Part shown: piece by piece, positions 12,546 to 27,346 of the stretch
How positions within the stretch are numbered: position 1 is the first letter of the stretch
Layout: each line of letters begins with the position of its first letter
Assembly: GCA_039111635.1 (NCBI GenBank)
Contig: JBCAQO010000011.1
Coordinates: forward strand, 806,001-870,000
Origin: Heterobasidion occidentale
Lineage: Eukaryota; Basidiomycota; Agaricomycetes; Russulales; Bondarzewiaceae
Reading direction: 5' to 3'
Length of the DNA: 64,000 nt
The notes under the pieces: generated by a model
Database searches by the model: none
Told to the model about the DNA's origin: nothing
Seen by the model: the letters and a program-made list of their open reading frames with translations, nothing else
Position numbers and translations under genes: made by a program

Positions 12546-12687
12546 GTAAGTTGCCGTTGTCTGGCGTCAGTGCCGTTTTCTGTGTGTCTCCGGAGTCGCA
12601 GCTTGTCGTGCTACGCGTCCTTATTGTCGCGTTTCCTTTATCGTACCACTTGCGTCCATCTACGGATACCTGACTACTTGTTCACAG
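12546..12687 (+). promoter_or_regulatory. Probable 5' UTR intron of beta-tubulin with an ATG-stop at its donor
   Basis: A consensus donor (GTAAGT) at 12546 and the acceptor TTCACAG ending at 12687 bracket 142 bases placed one base before the tubulin ATG. In the unspliced RNA the donor forms ATG-TAA, a minimal upstream reading frame that splicing would remove. Inferred from splice motifs only. Confidence 0.5.
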
Positions 12688-12688
12688 A

Positions 12689-14559
<1,871 letters not shown>

Positions 14560-15442
14560 TCGCATCGTTCTATCCTTTAGTCCTTCTTTTACCCTATACC
14601 TGTATCCAAAATTCCACTCGGTCTTTCCACTCCATTGGTCTTTTATTCATCGCTGCATTGTTTTTACCCTCTATCGATGATCAGTCGAAATCATGTTACC
14701 CTATATTCACTGTCGTCTTTTCTTTCTCACCTATTATCACGATTATCGGAGACGCTTTAACGACCAAGATTGATGTTTAGTCTATCGTTCTTGAAAGATA
14801 GGTTTATAACAAACGTTGCTTTCGCGGATTCAGACGGAAGATCTGCGAGGTGCAACGTGCAACGAGCACAACTCATTCATGCAATGTGAGTAGGCAAGTG
14901 CTGTGTTCTTCGACTTTGAATCTGATCTGCGGTATTTAGGGTTAAACGCTAAAGATTGAGCACTGAAGTTGCCGCTAAGTCAAATTTGTGACGGTGATTG
15001 CATGGTGGTGAGTATTCTTCAACGAATTTGTTTGAAATGATTTCTTTATTTTTCATCAGTACTTCCTTGACAAGAACTGAGTCACGAGTGCTTCGCTGAT
15101 TGTTATCAACGCTACCAACCAGAGGAAATATTCTCGGTCATTGAATGCATAGGTGCTCCTCATCAACCATGACATCCATTCTTGTAAGCCTGTGTTTCGC
15201 CGACAACGTAGCGATTCGAAGCTTTTGGCTGGGTGCTCCCCATATGGTCACTAGTCACGAACATCTTGTCTTGTGTCATTGTTTTTCCTGACATTCAAAT
15301 AGCAGTTGCGTCCCGGGGCGGGCTTCACATGATTGACCTCGTGCTGCGTGAAGCACATCATGCATTTTTCAAGTTTGCCATGGATGCCCTGCCTTAAAAA
15401 AACGAACCGGCCCCCTTTGAGGTGACTGACAGCTCCTTCGAC
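14560..15442. other. Intergenic, tubulin 3' UTR and GH53 promoter
   Basis: The first about 200 bases are T-rich and probably contain the tubulin 3' UTR. No further gene, repeat or clear TATA box was seen before 15443. Confidence 0.5.
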
Positions 15443-16666
15443 ATGGGCACCATGATATGCTATCTGCTGCTCTCCTGCGTTTTCTTTGCACACTCCCTGG
15501 CGCTGACTTACAAGGGAGTAGATCTTTCGTCAATCCCGCTCGTCGAAAGTCAAGGCGTGAAGTACACCGATGGTGGAACGGCTAAGCCGTTTGAGACGAT
15601 TCTCACGGCTCACGGCTCCAATACCGCTAGGATCAGAGTATGGACGACTGGACAGTATAACCTCCAATATGGGCTTAAGCTGGCGAAGCGGGTGAAGGCG
15701 GCTGGGATGACGCTCATCGTAGACCTGCATTACAGCGACACTTGTATGTTTCCATTGCATCCCCATTACTCTAAGGCAACTGATGCCTTGACGTTCAGGG
15801 GCCGATCCGGGGCATCAGTCTATTCCTTCAGGCTGGCCGACCACTTTGAGTGGGCTGAACACTCAGATATACACGTGAGTTCATCCTAGTCTATAATGAT
15901 CGTTGGCCGATCATAGCCTGCTTTCAAAGATACTCCAAAGCGTTGTGAAGCAATTCTCGGACCAAGGAACGCCCATCGATATCCTCCAAGTGCGCAAATG
16001 CATATTGCTCTTGAAAGTTGTTTTGATGTCTGGTTATACAGGTTGGGAACGAAATCAACAACGGCCTGCTCTGGCCAGTCGCAGAAATATCTGTGAATGG
16101 CATCAATCCTGTCTCGCAGCTTCTGCACTCAGCTATCAATGGCGCGAAATCCGTCGCCTCACCGAAAATATTGATCCATCTGGCAAATGGATGGGACCGG
16201 TCCGGGCTCTCATCCTTCTTCTCCGGCGTCTTCATCCAGGGCGCTCTTGCTATATCGGATGTCGACATCATCGGCGTGTCTTTTATCCATTCTATGACTC
16301 CGGAGCGACCTTAGCGGCTCTCAAGTCCTCATTAACGAACCTTGCTAACACGTATGGAAAGCCGATCGTGGTCGCCGAGACAGATTGGCCGGTGTCCTGT
16401 TCTGGCGTTTCGTTGACGGAACCCAGTATTCCAGTCTCTGTCGCAGGACAGCTGACATGGATCACGGATATAAAAATGTACTGACTGGGCTCCCGAAGGG
16501 CCTGGGACAAGGCATATGTGAGTACTCTAAGGAGAATCCAGCAGTGAATGATATATAACCAGCCTGCACCTCGTAGTCTACTGGGAACCGGGTTGGGTTG
16601 GGAACGCCGCCTTGGGGTCCGCTTGCTCGGTTTGTGCTGCTGAACTCCCCAATCGCCGTATTCTGA
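15443..16666 (+). pseudogene. GH53 arabinogalactan endo-beta-1,4-galactanase, two frameshifts
   Basis: A secreted enzyme that cuts beta-1,4-galactan side chains of pectin. Exons are 15443-15743, 15799-15874, 15917-15989, 16042-16517 and 16577 to about 16666. A signal peptide (ICYLLLSCVFFAHSLA) is followed by family motifs: VDLHYSDTWADPGHQ across intron 1, VGNEINNGLLWPV with the acid/base Glu, and VAETDWPVS with the nucleophile Glu. In exon 4 the frame slips by one base at the T run 16281-16284 (SF-YPFYDSG) and again at the A run 16472-16476, just before LTGLPKGLGQG. Adding one base at each restores a normal GH53 through YWEPGWVGNAALGS. The extreme C-terminus is unclear. Both catalytic residues are intact, so sequence error is more likely than decay. 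Confidence 0.85.
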
Positions 16667-17101
16667 TATTTCTTGAAAACAGGATGATTTGCTGGTGTCG
16701 TCGTCTGGTGCGACCAGGGCATCGATTGATATATTCAAGACATGTGATCTACGTTTGTTCGCCATGAAAATCGGATGCAGCGATTTCATTACATTCCATT
16801 TAAGTGTCTCACTCAATGACGCGGTGATAACAAAAATTGTTGTGCACTGCAGATCATTGAAGGTACACAAGCGTGAATATGAAGGAGAGATCGACATGAG
16901 ATCGAAGCCTGATCTGAGATAGACGACGGCAATTTTCATTTCAGGTCAATTCAACAAACAAGTACAAAGCGATGGGCAAATAGGACCCAGGATTTTCTGA
17001 TTTTTCTTCTCCTTTTCCTCTTCACTCGATCCATCGTCTAGAGCGAGTGGAGAGGAAAAGGATCCTACCTACGCTCGCGTTCTATCATTATTCTTGCGGC
17101 C
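16667..17101. other. Intergenic, URA2 promoter region
   Basis: No gene seen. A pyrimidine-rich tract (TTTTTCTTCTCCTTTTCCTC) lies about 100 bases before the URA2 start codon. Confidence 0.5.
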
Positions 17102-20100
17102 ATGTCCTCTCCTTCCTCTAAGACAGAAAACGACCTCAGTCGACCAGCCATCGTTCGTTCGGCAAGCTACATCGGCATTCCTACACCACCAGTCACTGCT
17201 CCGTCTTTGCAAGCTACGGAGACGAAAAATAATCTTGATGCTGTCATCGAACTTTCTGACGGCACCGTCTTTGGAGGTATCAGCTTCGGTGCGGAGGGGA
17301 AAAGTGTTGCGGGAGAATGCGTCTTTCAGACGGGTATGATTAATTTCAGTCGACGTTCATTTCTTTGCGTTAAAAATTCGCGTAGGTATGGTGGGCTATA
17401 CCGAGTCTTTGACAGATCCATCATACGAGGGCCAGATCCTCATCCTCACCTACCCCCTCGTTGGAAACTATGGCGTACCACAACGTCCTTCTGACCTGCT
17501 CAACTTGCCGGAGGATTTTGAATCCTCTAGGATTCATGTCGCCGCATTGGTTGTGGGATATTACTCAGAAGATTTTAGTCACTTTCTCGCGGAGTCTTCG
17601 CTCAGTGCATGGCTCAAGGAAAGCGGTGTACCTGCGCTCTTTGGTGTCGACACACGCGCTCTCACCAAGAGGATTCGCGAAAAAGGGTCTATGCTAGGCA
17701 GACTTCTTAGCAGAAAACCCGAGGCCCCGATTGGCCGTCATCGTTTCAACATTCCCGAATCCGTTCCTGCTTCCCGCGCGTCATCCCCCCCGGCGACTCC
17801 CGCTTGGCGCGAAAACTATATCGATATCCCTTACCATGACCCTAACGCTGACAATTTGGTAGCCGCTGTCTCTATCAGAACCCCGCGTCTGTGCACTCCC
17901 ACTGCCAACCCGAAGTTACATCCTTCAGGTCGGCCTCTGCGGGTCATCGCTGTCGACGTCGGCATGAAGTACAATCAAATACGTTGCTTCACGAACCGCG
18001 GCGTCGAACTGAAAGTTGTTCCATGGGATTATGACTTCAACTCGCCCTCCGAAGAAGCTTACGACGGACTTTTCATCTCCAACGGTCCAGGTGACCCGAC
18101 CATGGTTCAAGCGACAATTACTCGCCTTGCAAAGGCTATGGAGAAGGCTGATCGCCCAATCTTTGGTATATGTCTCGGTCATCAGCTCATGGCGCTGGCA
18201 GCCGGCGCGCAAACGTCAAAGATGAAGTATGGCAACCGCGGTCACAATATCCCCTGTACCGACGCTCTCAGTGGGCGATGCTATATCACTAGTCAGAATC
18301 ACGGATTCCAGGTCGACACTGCGACGCTTCCGCAGGGCTGGGAGGAGCTTTTCCACAACGCTAACGACAACAGTAACGAAGGCATCTATTGTGTCGACAA
18401 ACCCTTCTTTTCCGTCCAATTCCACCCCGAGTCTACACCTGGACCTCGTGATACGGAATTCCTCTTCGACGTTTTCATCCAGAACATTTTGGACTGTGCC
18501 ACGACCAACACTCTCGTCCCTATTTCCATGCCTGGCGGAAGGAAAGATGATAACGAGAAACGCTTCCCTCGCGTGAATGTTAAGAAGGTCCTTATCCTTG
18601 GTTCTGGTGGGCTTTCCATCGGTCAGGCTGGCGAATTCGACTATTCTGGATCTCAGGCAACCAAGGCGCTGAAGGAAGAGGGTATTTATACCATCATGGT
18701 AAATCCCAATATCGCCACTATCGCCACATCCAAGGGCCTCGCCGACAAAGTCTATTTCCTACCTGTCACCCCCGAGTTCGTGCGCAAAATCATTCGCTAC
18801 GAGCAGCCGGACGGTATCTATGTCACTTTCGGTGGACAGACTGCTCTTAACGTCGGTATCAAATTGAAAGACGAATTTGCCGAACTAGGCGTGAAAGTTC
18901 TGGGCACGCCCATCGAGACAATCATTACCACTGAGGATCGCCAACTGTTCGCGTCTGCCATGGAAGAAATCGGGGAGAAGTGTGCGCAAAGCGACACTGC
19001 TACGACGCAAGAGGAGGCTGTTGTCGCAGCCAACAAGATTGGTTATCCTGTCATCGTGCGCGCGGCGTATGCCCTTGGCGGTCTTGGGTCGGGCTTTGCG
19101 CAGAACGAGGCTCAGCTGAGGGCGCTTTGCGAGAAGGCCTTTGCAACCAGCCCCCAAGTGCTTGTTGAAAAGAGCATGAAGGGTTGGAAAGAGATCGAGT
19201 ACGAGGTTGTCCGCGACTGCAGGGATAACTGTATCACTGTTTGCAATATGGAGGTTCGTTTATTTCTCCTCTGGTCAAAGCGAATCTTACGTTTTTGGGG
19301 TCTTCTACAGAACTTTGACCCTTTGGGTATCCACACTGGTGACTCCATTGTCGTCGCGCCTTCCCAGACTCTGTCGGACGTCGACTACAACATGTTGCGC
19401 ACAACTGCCATCAATGTAATCCGCCACCTTGGCGTTGTCGGTGAATGCAACATTCAATACGCGCTCAATCCAACGTCACGTGAATATTGTATCATTGAAG
19501 TAAACAAGCCTTTCCGCTGTGTCTGCTGTCACTGACTGTCCTTCCTCTCAAGGTCAATGCACGTCTTTCTCGCTCGTCTGCATTGGCGTCTAAGGCGACT
19601 GGCTACCCGCTTGCTTTCATTGCCGCGAAGTTGGGCCTCAACATTCCGCTCAACGAGATCAAGAACTCTGTGACCAAAGTCACTTCTGCATGCTTCGAGC
19701 CTAGCTTGGATTATGTCGTTGTCAAGATCCCTCGTTGGGACTTGAAGAAGTTCAATCGCGTTAGTCGTCTGCTCAGTAGCAGCATGAAGAGTGTCGGTGA
19801 GGTCATGAGCATTGGAAGGACTTTCGAAGAGACCATACAGAAAGCAATCAGATCCATCGATGATCAGTTTGCAGGGTTTGCCAAAGTTCGTTCATCTTTT
19901 CGGCTAAAATTACCCAAATTGACCGCATTTACATGATCACCAGAACGACTATGTGGAGGATATCGACGAGGAACTTATCAACCCAACGGAAAAGCGCATG
20001 TTTGCGATTTCGACGGCTTTCCATCGCGGATACTCCGTTGACAAGATATGGCAAATGACTAACATCGACAAATGGTTCTTGACGAAGCTTCAGCACATCT

Positions 20101-23100
20101 TTAATATGGAACAACGACTTTCGTGAGCCTTGCCGCTTCCCTTAAATTCAATATGTTCGTCTCTGATCTAAATTTCTCTCAGGGCGACAAACATCTCCAT
20201 CATCACCCCTGATCTTCTCCTGCAGGCCAAGCAGCTCGGGTTCTCAGATCGCCAACTTTCCATTTGCATGGGAACCAATGAACTCGCCATTCGCCGGATT
20301 CGCCAAGAAAATGGTATTCACCCCTTTGTCAAACAGATTGATACTGTGGCGGCCGAGTTCCCTGCTTTCACCAACTACCTATACACAACATACAACGGCA
20401 TCGAACACGATATTGAATTCACCGATCGTGGTATAATGGTTCTTGGTTCTGGTGTCTATCGTATCGGTTCATCCGTCGAGTTCGATTGGTGTGCTGTCCG
20501 TGCTATCAGGACTTTGCGCGACCAGGGCTTCCCTACTATCATGGTCAACTACAACCCGGAAACAGTCAGCACGGACTACGATGAAGCCGATCGCTTGTAC
20601 TTCGAGAACATCAGTTTGGAAACAATTCTCGACATCTACGACATTGAAGGCTCTCGAGGTGTCATTCTTTCCATGGGAGGGCAGACTCCAAATAACATCG
20701 CTTTACCGCTTCACCGTCAAAATGTGAAGATCTACGGTACTTCTCCGGAGATGATTGACACTGCGGAGAACAGATACAAGTTCTCGCGACTCTTGGACGA
20801 AATTGGCGTCGATCAACCCCTGTGGAAGGAGCTCACCAGTTTCGAGGAGGCAGAGTCGTTCTGCAAAACGGTTGGCTACCCTGTTTTGGTGCGACCATCG
20901 TACGTTCTTTCTGGCGCGGCGATGAACGTCGTGTCCACCGGTGACGACCTGGCGAATTACCTCACTCAGGCCACCGCGGTGTCCCGCGACCATCCTGTTG
21001 TCATCACCAAGTATATCGAACAGGCGAAGGAGATTGAGATGGATGCGGTCGCGAAAGATGGCAAGATGGTCATGCATTACATATCAGAGCACGTTGAGAA
21101 TGCTGGTGTTCACTCCGGAGACGCGACTCTTATCCATCCACCCCAAGACCTCGATCCCACGACAGTGCGCCAGATCGAGGAGGCTACAGCAAAGATCGGT
21201 AACGCGCTTAATGTGACTGGTCCATTCAACATCCAATTCATTGCCAAGAATAATGAGATCAAGGTCATCGAGTGCAACCTACGCGCTGCAAGATCCTTCC
21301 CCTTCGTATCAAAGACGACCGGAATCGACGCCATCGAAATGGCCACGAAAGTGATGATTGGGTTGCCTGTCGAGGCTTACCCCGACGCTGGCATGCCTGC
21401 GGATTACGTCGGTGTGAAGGTTCCGCAATTCAGCTTCAGTCGTTTGTCTGGTGCGGACCCCGTCCTTGGAGTAGAGATGGCATCCACAGGGGAGGTCGCT
21501 TGCTTTGGCAGGGATAAATACGAGGCATACCTGAAAGCAACTATCTCGACTGGCATTGTGCCGCCCAAGAAGAACATCCTCTTCTCCATCGGTGGGTTCA
21601 AGGAGAAGCTGGAGCTCCTTCCTTCGGTCCAGAAACTCCAGGCCGCCGGGTACAATATTTTCGCGACATCTGGGACGGCCGACTTTTTGACGGAGCATAA
21701 TGTGCCTTGCAAGGTTCGCTCGTGAAGCTTTGAACACATTTGAATCTCCGCTGACTTTTTCTCAGTATCTTGAAACGTTGAGTGAAGACGGAGGTGACAA
21801 GTTGAAGTCTGAATACTCTTTGACTCAGCACTTGGCCAATAACCTCATCGACATGTATATCAATCTACCGTCGAAGAATCACTATCGCCGACCCGCTACC
21901 TATGCTAGTAAAGGTTACCGAACACGTCGGATGGCTGTCGACTTTGCTGTTCCTCTCATCACGAATGTCAAGGTTGCAAAACTTCTCATCGAGGCGATCA
22001 CCAGGAAGCTGCCTTTGGATGTGTCCTCGGTTGACAGCAAGACTTCGCACATCACTCACGTATTCCCCGGCTTGGTCAACGTAGCGGCCTTTGTTCCTGG
22101 ACTCGCTCTTCCAGATAGCCCTGATTTTACAGAAGCGATGAAGGCTGCGACCAGTTCAGGCTTCACGACCTCCCTTATCATCGCCCTCGGATATCGCAAT
22201 AAGATCCTCGACAGCCAAACCCTCAGACATGCTCAGGCGAATGCTACACAGAGTGGATATTCTAATTATGGTCTTAGCATCGCCGCTTCGTCTAAGAACG
22301 TTGACCTCATCGACGAGGAGTTGCAGGCGGAGGTCAAATCGCTGTTTGTTCCCTTCCACGTTGACAACGTCGCCACGCAGGTCTCCGTCGTGGCGGCTCA
22401 CTTTGCATCTTGGCCTTCAGACAAACCGATCGTCACGGACGCGAAGGGTGCTGATCTTGCGTCTGTCCTCCTCTTGGCATCGCTTCACAACCGGAGCTTG
22501 CATATCACAGATGTACAAAGCAAGGGTGACCTTATGTTGATTCAGTTGAGCAAAGCCAAGAAGCTGAAGGTCACTTGCGACGTCAGCGTGTACACGCTAT
22601 TCTTCACTCAGGAACAATTCGAAGGGGTCAAGGCCTTGCCAACGAAGGAAGATCAAGCGGTCATCTGGAAAAATCTCGATGCCGTGGATGCCTTCACAGT
22701 TGGTGGTCCACCCTTCTACGCCTCCATCGAACAGGGCCAGAAGGCATCCCCGTGGTCTGGAGTGGAAGAGACACTTCCACTCCTACTCACAGCCGTCGTG
22801 GATGGCAGGCTTACTATCAAAGATATTCATGAACGACTTCACGACAACCCTATCCGGATCTTCGGTCTTCCGGAGCAAACGCATACCCAAGTCGAGGTGG
22901 TGATCAACCGCTCCTCAACGTTCCCCAAGCGAAGCGAGTATTGGTCCCCTCTGTCTGGACTTCCAGTCAAGGGTGCTGTTCACCGCGTCGTCTTGCACGG
23001 TCAAACTGTCTTCCTCGATGGCCGACTCACAGGTTCTACCCCAGCAAGGGACATCTCAGCAGCCACGGTCAGCCACACAGCTGTGCTCGAGAAAGCTCTC

Positions 23101-24275
23101 CCTGCTACAGCATCGGCAGGAGTACTTCCGCCTGCAGGTGTCTTGTCGCCTATTGTCCGAGCCGCGGATGCATCTGCACAGCTTACCACCGCTGTGCTTC
23201 ACGGACCGCCGTCCACTTCCCACCTTCTTGTTCCTCATCCAGCTTTCCACAGGCGTCACATTCTCTCGGTCAAGCAGTTCACCCAGCGCGATATCTATGA
23301 TCTGTTTTCTCTCACGCATGAGATGCGGTTGCAGGTGGAACGCTCCGGCGTCGTCGACATTCTACGCGGCAAGGTACTCTGCACGCTATTCTACGAGCCT
23401 TCGACCCGCACGAGCTCCTCGTTCGAAGCTGCCATGAAGCGCTGTGGTGGTGAAGTCGTCCAAGTGACCGCGGACAGGAGCAGCGTCCAGAAGGGTGAGA
23501 CTCTGCCAGATACCATCCGGACACTCGCGTGCTATGGAGACGCGATCGTCATCCGGCATCCAGACGTCGGTAGCTCACAACTCGCAGCCAAGTACTCCCC
23601 CGTACCCATCTTGAATGCTGGAGATGGCATTGGGGAGCACCCTACGCAGGCCCTTCTCGACGTCTACACCATCCGCTCCGAGCTCGGCACTGTCAACGGA
23701 CGCACGATCACAATGATCGGCGACTTGAAGAATGGGCGCACCGTACATTCGTTGGTCACGCTGCTGTCACTGTACGCCGTGCGCCTGAACTTCGTCTCGC
23801 CCCCTTCGTTGGCGATGCCCGCGAGCGTCATCTCCGCTGCGCGCAAGGCTGGCGTTCCCGTGAACCAGTACGAGAGCCTTGAGGAGGTACTGGGCGAGAC
23901 CGATGTGCTATACGTCACGAGGGTGCAGAAGGAGCGGTTCAGGAGCGAGGAGGAGTGGAACCAGGTGAAGGATGCGTACAGAATTGATCACGCTGTTCTG
24001 TCGAGGGCAAAGGAAGACATGATTGTCATGCACCCGCTGCCTAGGGTCAACGGTCAGTGTCGTTAGTTGTGGTCCTTGCAAATTTTCACTGAAATCCCTG
24101 TCTTCTTGCAGAGATCGACCCTGAAGTCGACTTTGATTCCCGCCGCGCAGTCTATTTCAGGCAGATGCGCTATGGGCTCTATGTGAGTCGCCTCTAGCTG
24201 TCCAAATGTTCGAAACCGCTGATGCCCGGGGCCTCCCAGATTCGCATGGCTCTGTTGGCCAGCGTAATGGGCTGA
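17102..24275 (+). CDS. URA2: URA2-type carbamoyl-phosphate synthase / aspartate carbamoyltransferase
   Basis: The multifunctional protein for the first two steps of pyrimidine synthesis. Exons are 17102-17333, 17386-19253, 19311-19499, 19553-19885, 19944-20122, 20183-21713, 21766-24052, 24112-24182 and 24240-24275, joining in frame to 2241 residues (yeast Ura2 is 2214). Order: glutamine amidotransferase with nucleophile Cys near 340 ([10 protein letters not shown]) and QFHPES; two ATP-grasp CPSase halves; a regulatory MGS-like segment ([21 protein letters not shown]); a dihydroorotase-like linker; and C-terminal aspartate transcarbamoylase ([20 protein letters not shown] near 1986, [12 protein letters not shown]). 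In the linker, the place expected for the metal-binding HxH reads [13 protein letters not shown], so dihydroorotase activity is absent, as in other fungi. In yeast the enzyme is inhibited by UTP. No frameshift over 6.7 kb of coding sequence. Confidence 0.97.
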
Positions 24276-24532
24276 ATGACCACAAAAAGTATCGTCGCCA
24301 CAACTAATATATCGGATGGACATCGAGGGCTGGTTCAGTAGAAGTACAAAAAGAAGTCAACGGTAGACACAGCTATAGCAATAGTAGATGTTTAGAAAAT
24401 AAAAAGATGTATTTTTTCACGGCTGGGTTGATGTGATGGCAGGACGATTACATCGGCGTGGGAGACGGATCTTGCTTGAGCAGATCAAAGATATTCGTGT
24501 CTTCCCCTCCGTCGCCGCCCTCGTTGACGACG

Positions 24533-26829
24533 ATGAGCAAGCTCAACGCCGGCGCGTTCGAGTTCGTCCCGGGCAACGCCTTCCGCCTCCCTCCCTCACA
24601 GCAGCACCCGACCCCGCCCCCTCTTCAGCCCGTCGAGCGCCCTGAGCAGACAGAGGCGCCCGCGCCCGCCCCCACCATCTCTCTCAACATCGGCGGACCA
24701 AAACCACAAGCCGCGTCCTCGCCTGCACCGTCTGTCCCGCCGCCCGCACCAGTCCCTGCCGCATCTGCGAAAGCCGCGCCCAAGCCCGCCACCAGCGCCT
24801 CGTCTGGTGGGTCCGGTGCGTCTACGCCGGTCAAGACATCCGCCGTCTCCTCCCCTGCTCCCGCTGCCCCTGCATCCCGCACATTCACCCTTGCAAAGGC
24901 CAAGAACGATACCGCCGCCATCGCCCAGGAGGTGCAAAATGCCGCGGACGAGGCTGTCCTCCAAGAGCTGTTCGGCGACCGTGAGTCCTCCTCTCTATGT
25001 TCTCCCTTTTCCTTATCCCGTTCATCTCCCCTCTTCGAAGTCAAGGAACACCTGAGCATCGTCTTCGTCGGCCATGTCGATGCTGGCAAGAGCACCATGG
25101 GCGGCAACATTCTCTTCCTCTCTGGCTCCGTCGACAAGCGGACCATGGAAAAATATGAAAAAGAGGCCAAGGATGCAGGGCGTGAAACCTGGTACCTCTC
25201 CTTCGCCCTCGACTCCACCCCTCAGGAGCGCCTCCAGGGTAAGACAGTCGAGGTCGGCCGCGCCTACTTCGAGACTGCCACCCGCCGCTACACTATCCTC
25301 GACGCCCCGGGGCACAAAACCTACGTCCCTTCCATGATCACTGGTGCCGCACAGGCCGACGTCGCTATTCTCGTCATCTCTGCCCGCAAGGGTGAGTTCG
25401 AGACTGGCTTCGAGCGCGGCGGCCAGACCCGCGAGCACATCATGCTTGTCAAAACCGCCGGCGTCGGCAAGCTCATCGTCGTGATCAACAAGATGGACGA
25501 CCCGACGGTCGGGTGGGCCAAGGCGCGCTTCGACGAGATAAGGAGAAGCTCACGCCTTTCGTGCGCGGCGCCGGGTTCAATCCCAAGACGGACGTCACTT
25601 GGCTGCCCGTGTCCGCATACACGGGCGCGAACCTCAAAGACCGCGTTGCATCTTCCGTGCCGTGGTGGGAGTGCGTCCCTAACTCACTACTCGTCTCATT
25701 TCCCTGCTCTGCTCACGTTCATGCTCCCACCCCCCCTTGCTCCACACAGCGGCCCCGCCTTGCTCGAGCACCTCGACAAGATGCCGATGGTCGACCGCAA
25801 GCTGCACGCGCCGCTCATGATGCCCATCTCCGAAAATACAAGGACCTCGGCACGATTGTCGTCGGCAAGATCGAGTCCGGACACGTGCGCAAGGGCGACG
25901 CGCTCCTGCTCATGCCAAACCGCGACACCGTCGAGGTCGCCGCGCTCTACAACGAGCTGGACGACGAAGTCCCCGCGGCGGCATCGGGGGACAGCGTGCG
26001 GCTGCGGCTGCGGGGCGTCGAGGATGAGGACATCAGCCCGGGCTTCGTGCTCACGAACCCTGCGCGACCTGTGCACGCAGTGCGCCAATTCGAGGCGCAG
26101 CTGGCGATTCTGGAGCATAAGAATATCATCTGTGCGGGTTACACGGCGGTCATGCATGTGCACACGCTCGCAGAAGAGATAACGCTCGTGGTGAGCTGAC
26201 TGCCCCTATCATCTTGTTTGCTTGAATTCATGGGCGATGCTCACTCGAGCTCTCTTCAGGCGCTCCTTCACTACTTCGATAAGGCGACCGGGCGCAAGTC
26301 CAGAAAACCACCACAGTTCGCTAAGCGGGGTACGTGTCCTCCATCATCTCCTGTACTTCCGTCATTTGCGCATATGTGCATTGCATTCATTGATGATTCC
26401 TTCCTTCTTCCAAGACACAACTGACATACTCTGAATTTAGGACAGCGCATTGTCGCCCTCATCGAGACAACCGCGCCAATCTGCGTCGAGCGCTTTGCGG
26501 ACTACCCGCAGCTAGGCCGATTCACGCTGCGCGACGAAGGTTCGTATTTGACCATTCGTCCTCGATTCTCCATCCCTCATTCATCTCCTCTTCTTGTTCA
26601 GGCAAAACAATAGCGATCGGAAAGGTCTGTCTCCTTCTCCATCTTGATCTCTCTCTTGTCGCTGTCTTCGTTCTTCGCTACCCGTTCTCCCGCTTGAGCC
26701 TGCGCTTGCAATTGTCGCTGACCTCTCTTGCTCGCCAATGCTCGTCAACAGGTCACGAAGTTGATTGAAGGCGGGGTTGACATAGACGACGCCGCAGAGG
26801 GCGTCGCCAACCTGTCCGTCGCCGCCTAA
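24533..26829 (+). CDS. SUP35: Translation termination factor eRF3 (Sup35), two frameshifts in this sequence
   Basis: GTPase partner of eRF1 in stop-codon recognition. Exons are 24533-24980, 25041-25670, 25750-26190, 26260-26329, 26441-26539, 26602-26624 and 26752-26829, giving 596 residues once two missing bases are allowed for. The start carries a PAM2-like motif (LNAGAFEFVP, residues 4-13) expected to bind poly(A)-binding protein, then a Pro/Ala-rich tail. The EF1A-like core has GHVDAGKS (G1), DAPGHK (G3), NKMD (G4), and a C-terminal beta-barrel ending in IETTAPICVERFADYPQLGR. One base is missing at about 25540 (ARFDEI then KEKLTPF) and one in the A run 25833-25836 (MPISE then KYKDLGT). eRF3 is essential, so these are probably consensus errors. 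The gene begins only 258 bases after URA2. Confidence 0.95.
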
Positions 26830-27346
26830 GCGAGGTACTCTGGTAGACGAAGGTCTGGTGGCTTGACAAGATATCAAAGTAGAAGGCAAGATGAAGGGAG
26901 TACAATTGAATGTACGTGTTGCATTAATGGGCGATTGGTTTGTGTAGCACAATGTCGCAGTGCCGTGTAAATGTACGCATGTAACGTAGTTATCTCTCTA
27001 TGGCCCTCGCTGTTGTCTTGTCCCAAGCCTTAGACTGGCTTACGATACGAATCATATTTAGAACGATAAAAAATACATGCAAGACTATTGATACACGGAG
27101 GACCGGAATGTGCGTTAGGAAAGGTTAGAGAAATCAAATGGCTTGATAAGGTCGCTCCTGAGTTTTTTCCATTACTCAGTAGCGTGTGTGGGTAGTCGGC
27201 AAACATAACGCCAACGAATATTTACAATCAGTTTTGCCTCCAGGTCCTATGAGCTTCGACATGTCCTGGAGGCCGCGCCTACGCCCTTGAGCTGAATGCG
27301 GGATCAGCACGCTGTTCGGAAGCGCTGCCATTGTCGACTCAGATGC
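26830..27346. other. Intergenic between convergent eRF3 and the small protein gene
   Basis: Holds the presumed 3' UTRs of two convergent genes. No other gene or repeat seen. Confidence 0.5.

Noticed and set aside
15744..15799. Suspected third frameshift at the first intron of the GH53 gene
   Set aside because: Choosing the acceptor at 15798 restores the standard SDTWADPGHQ motif, so this junction is normal.
25696..26163. 155-codon frame antisense to eRF3
   Set aside because: Mirror of the strongly biased eRF3 codons; no independent support.
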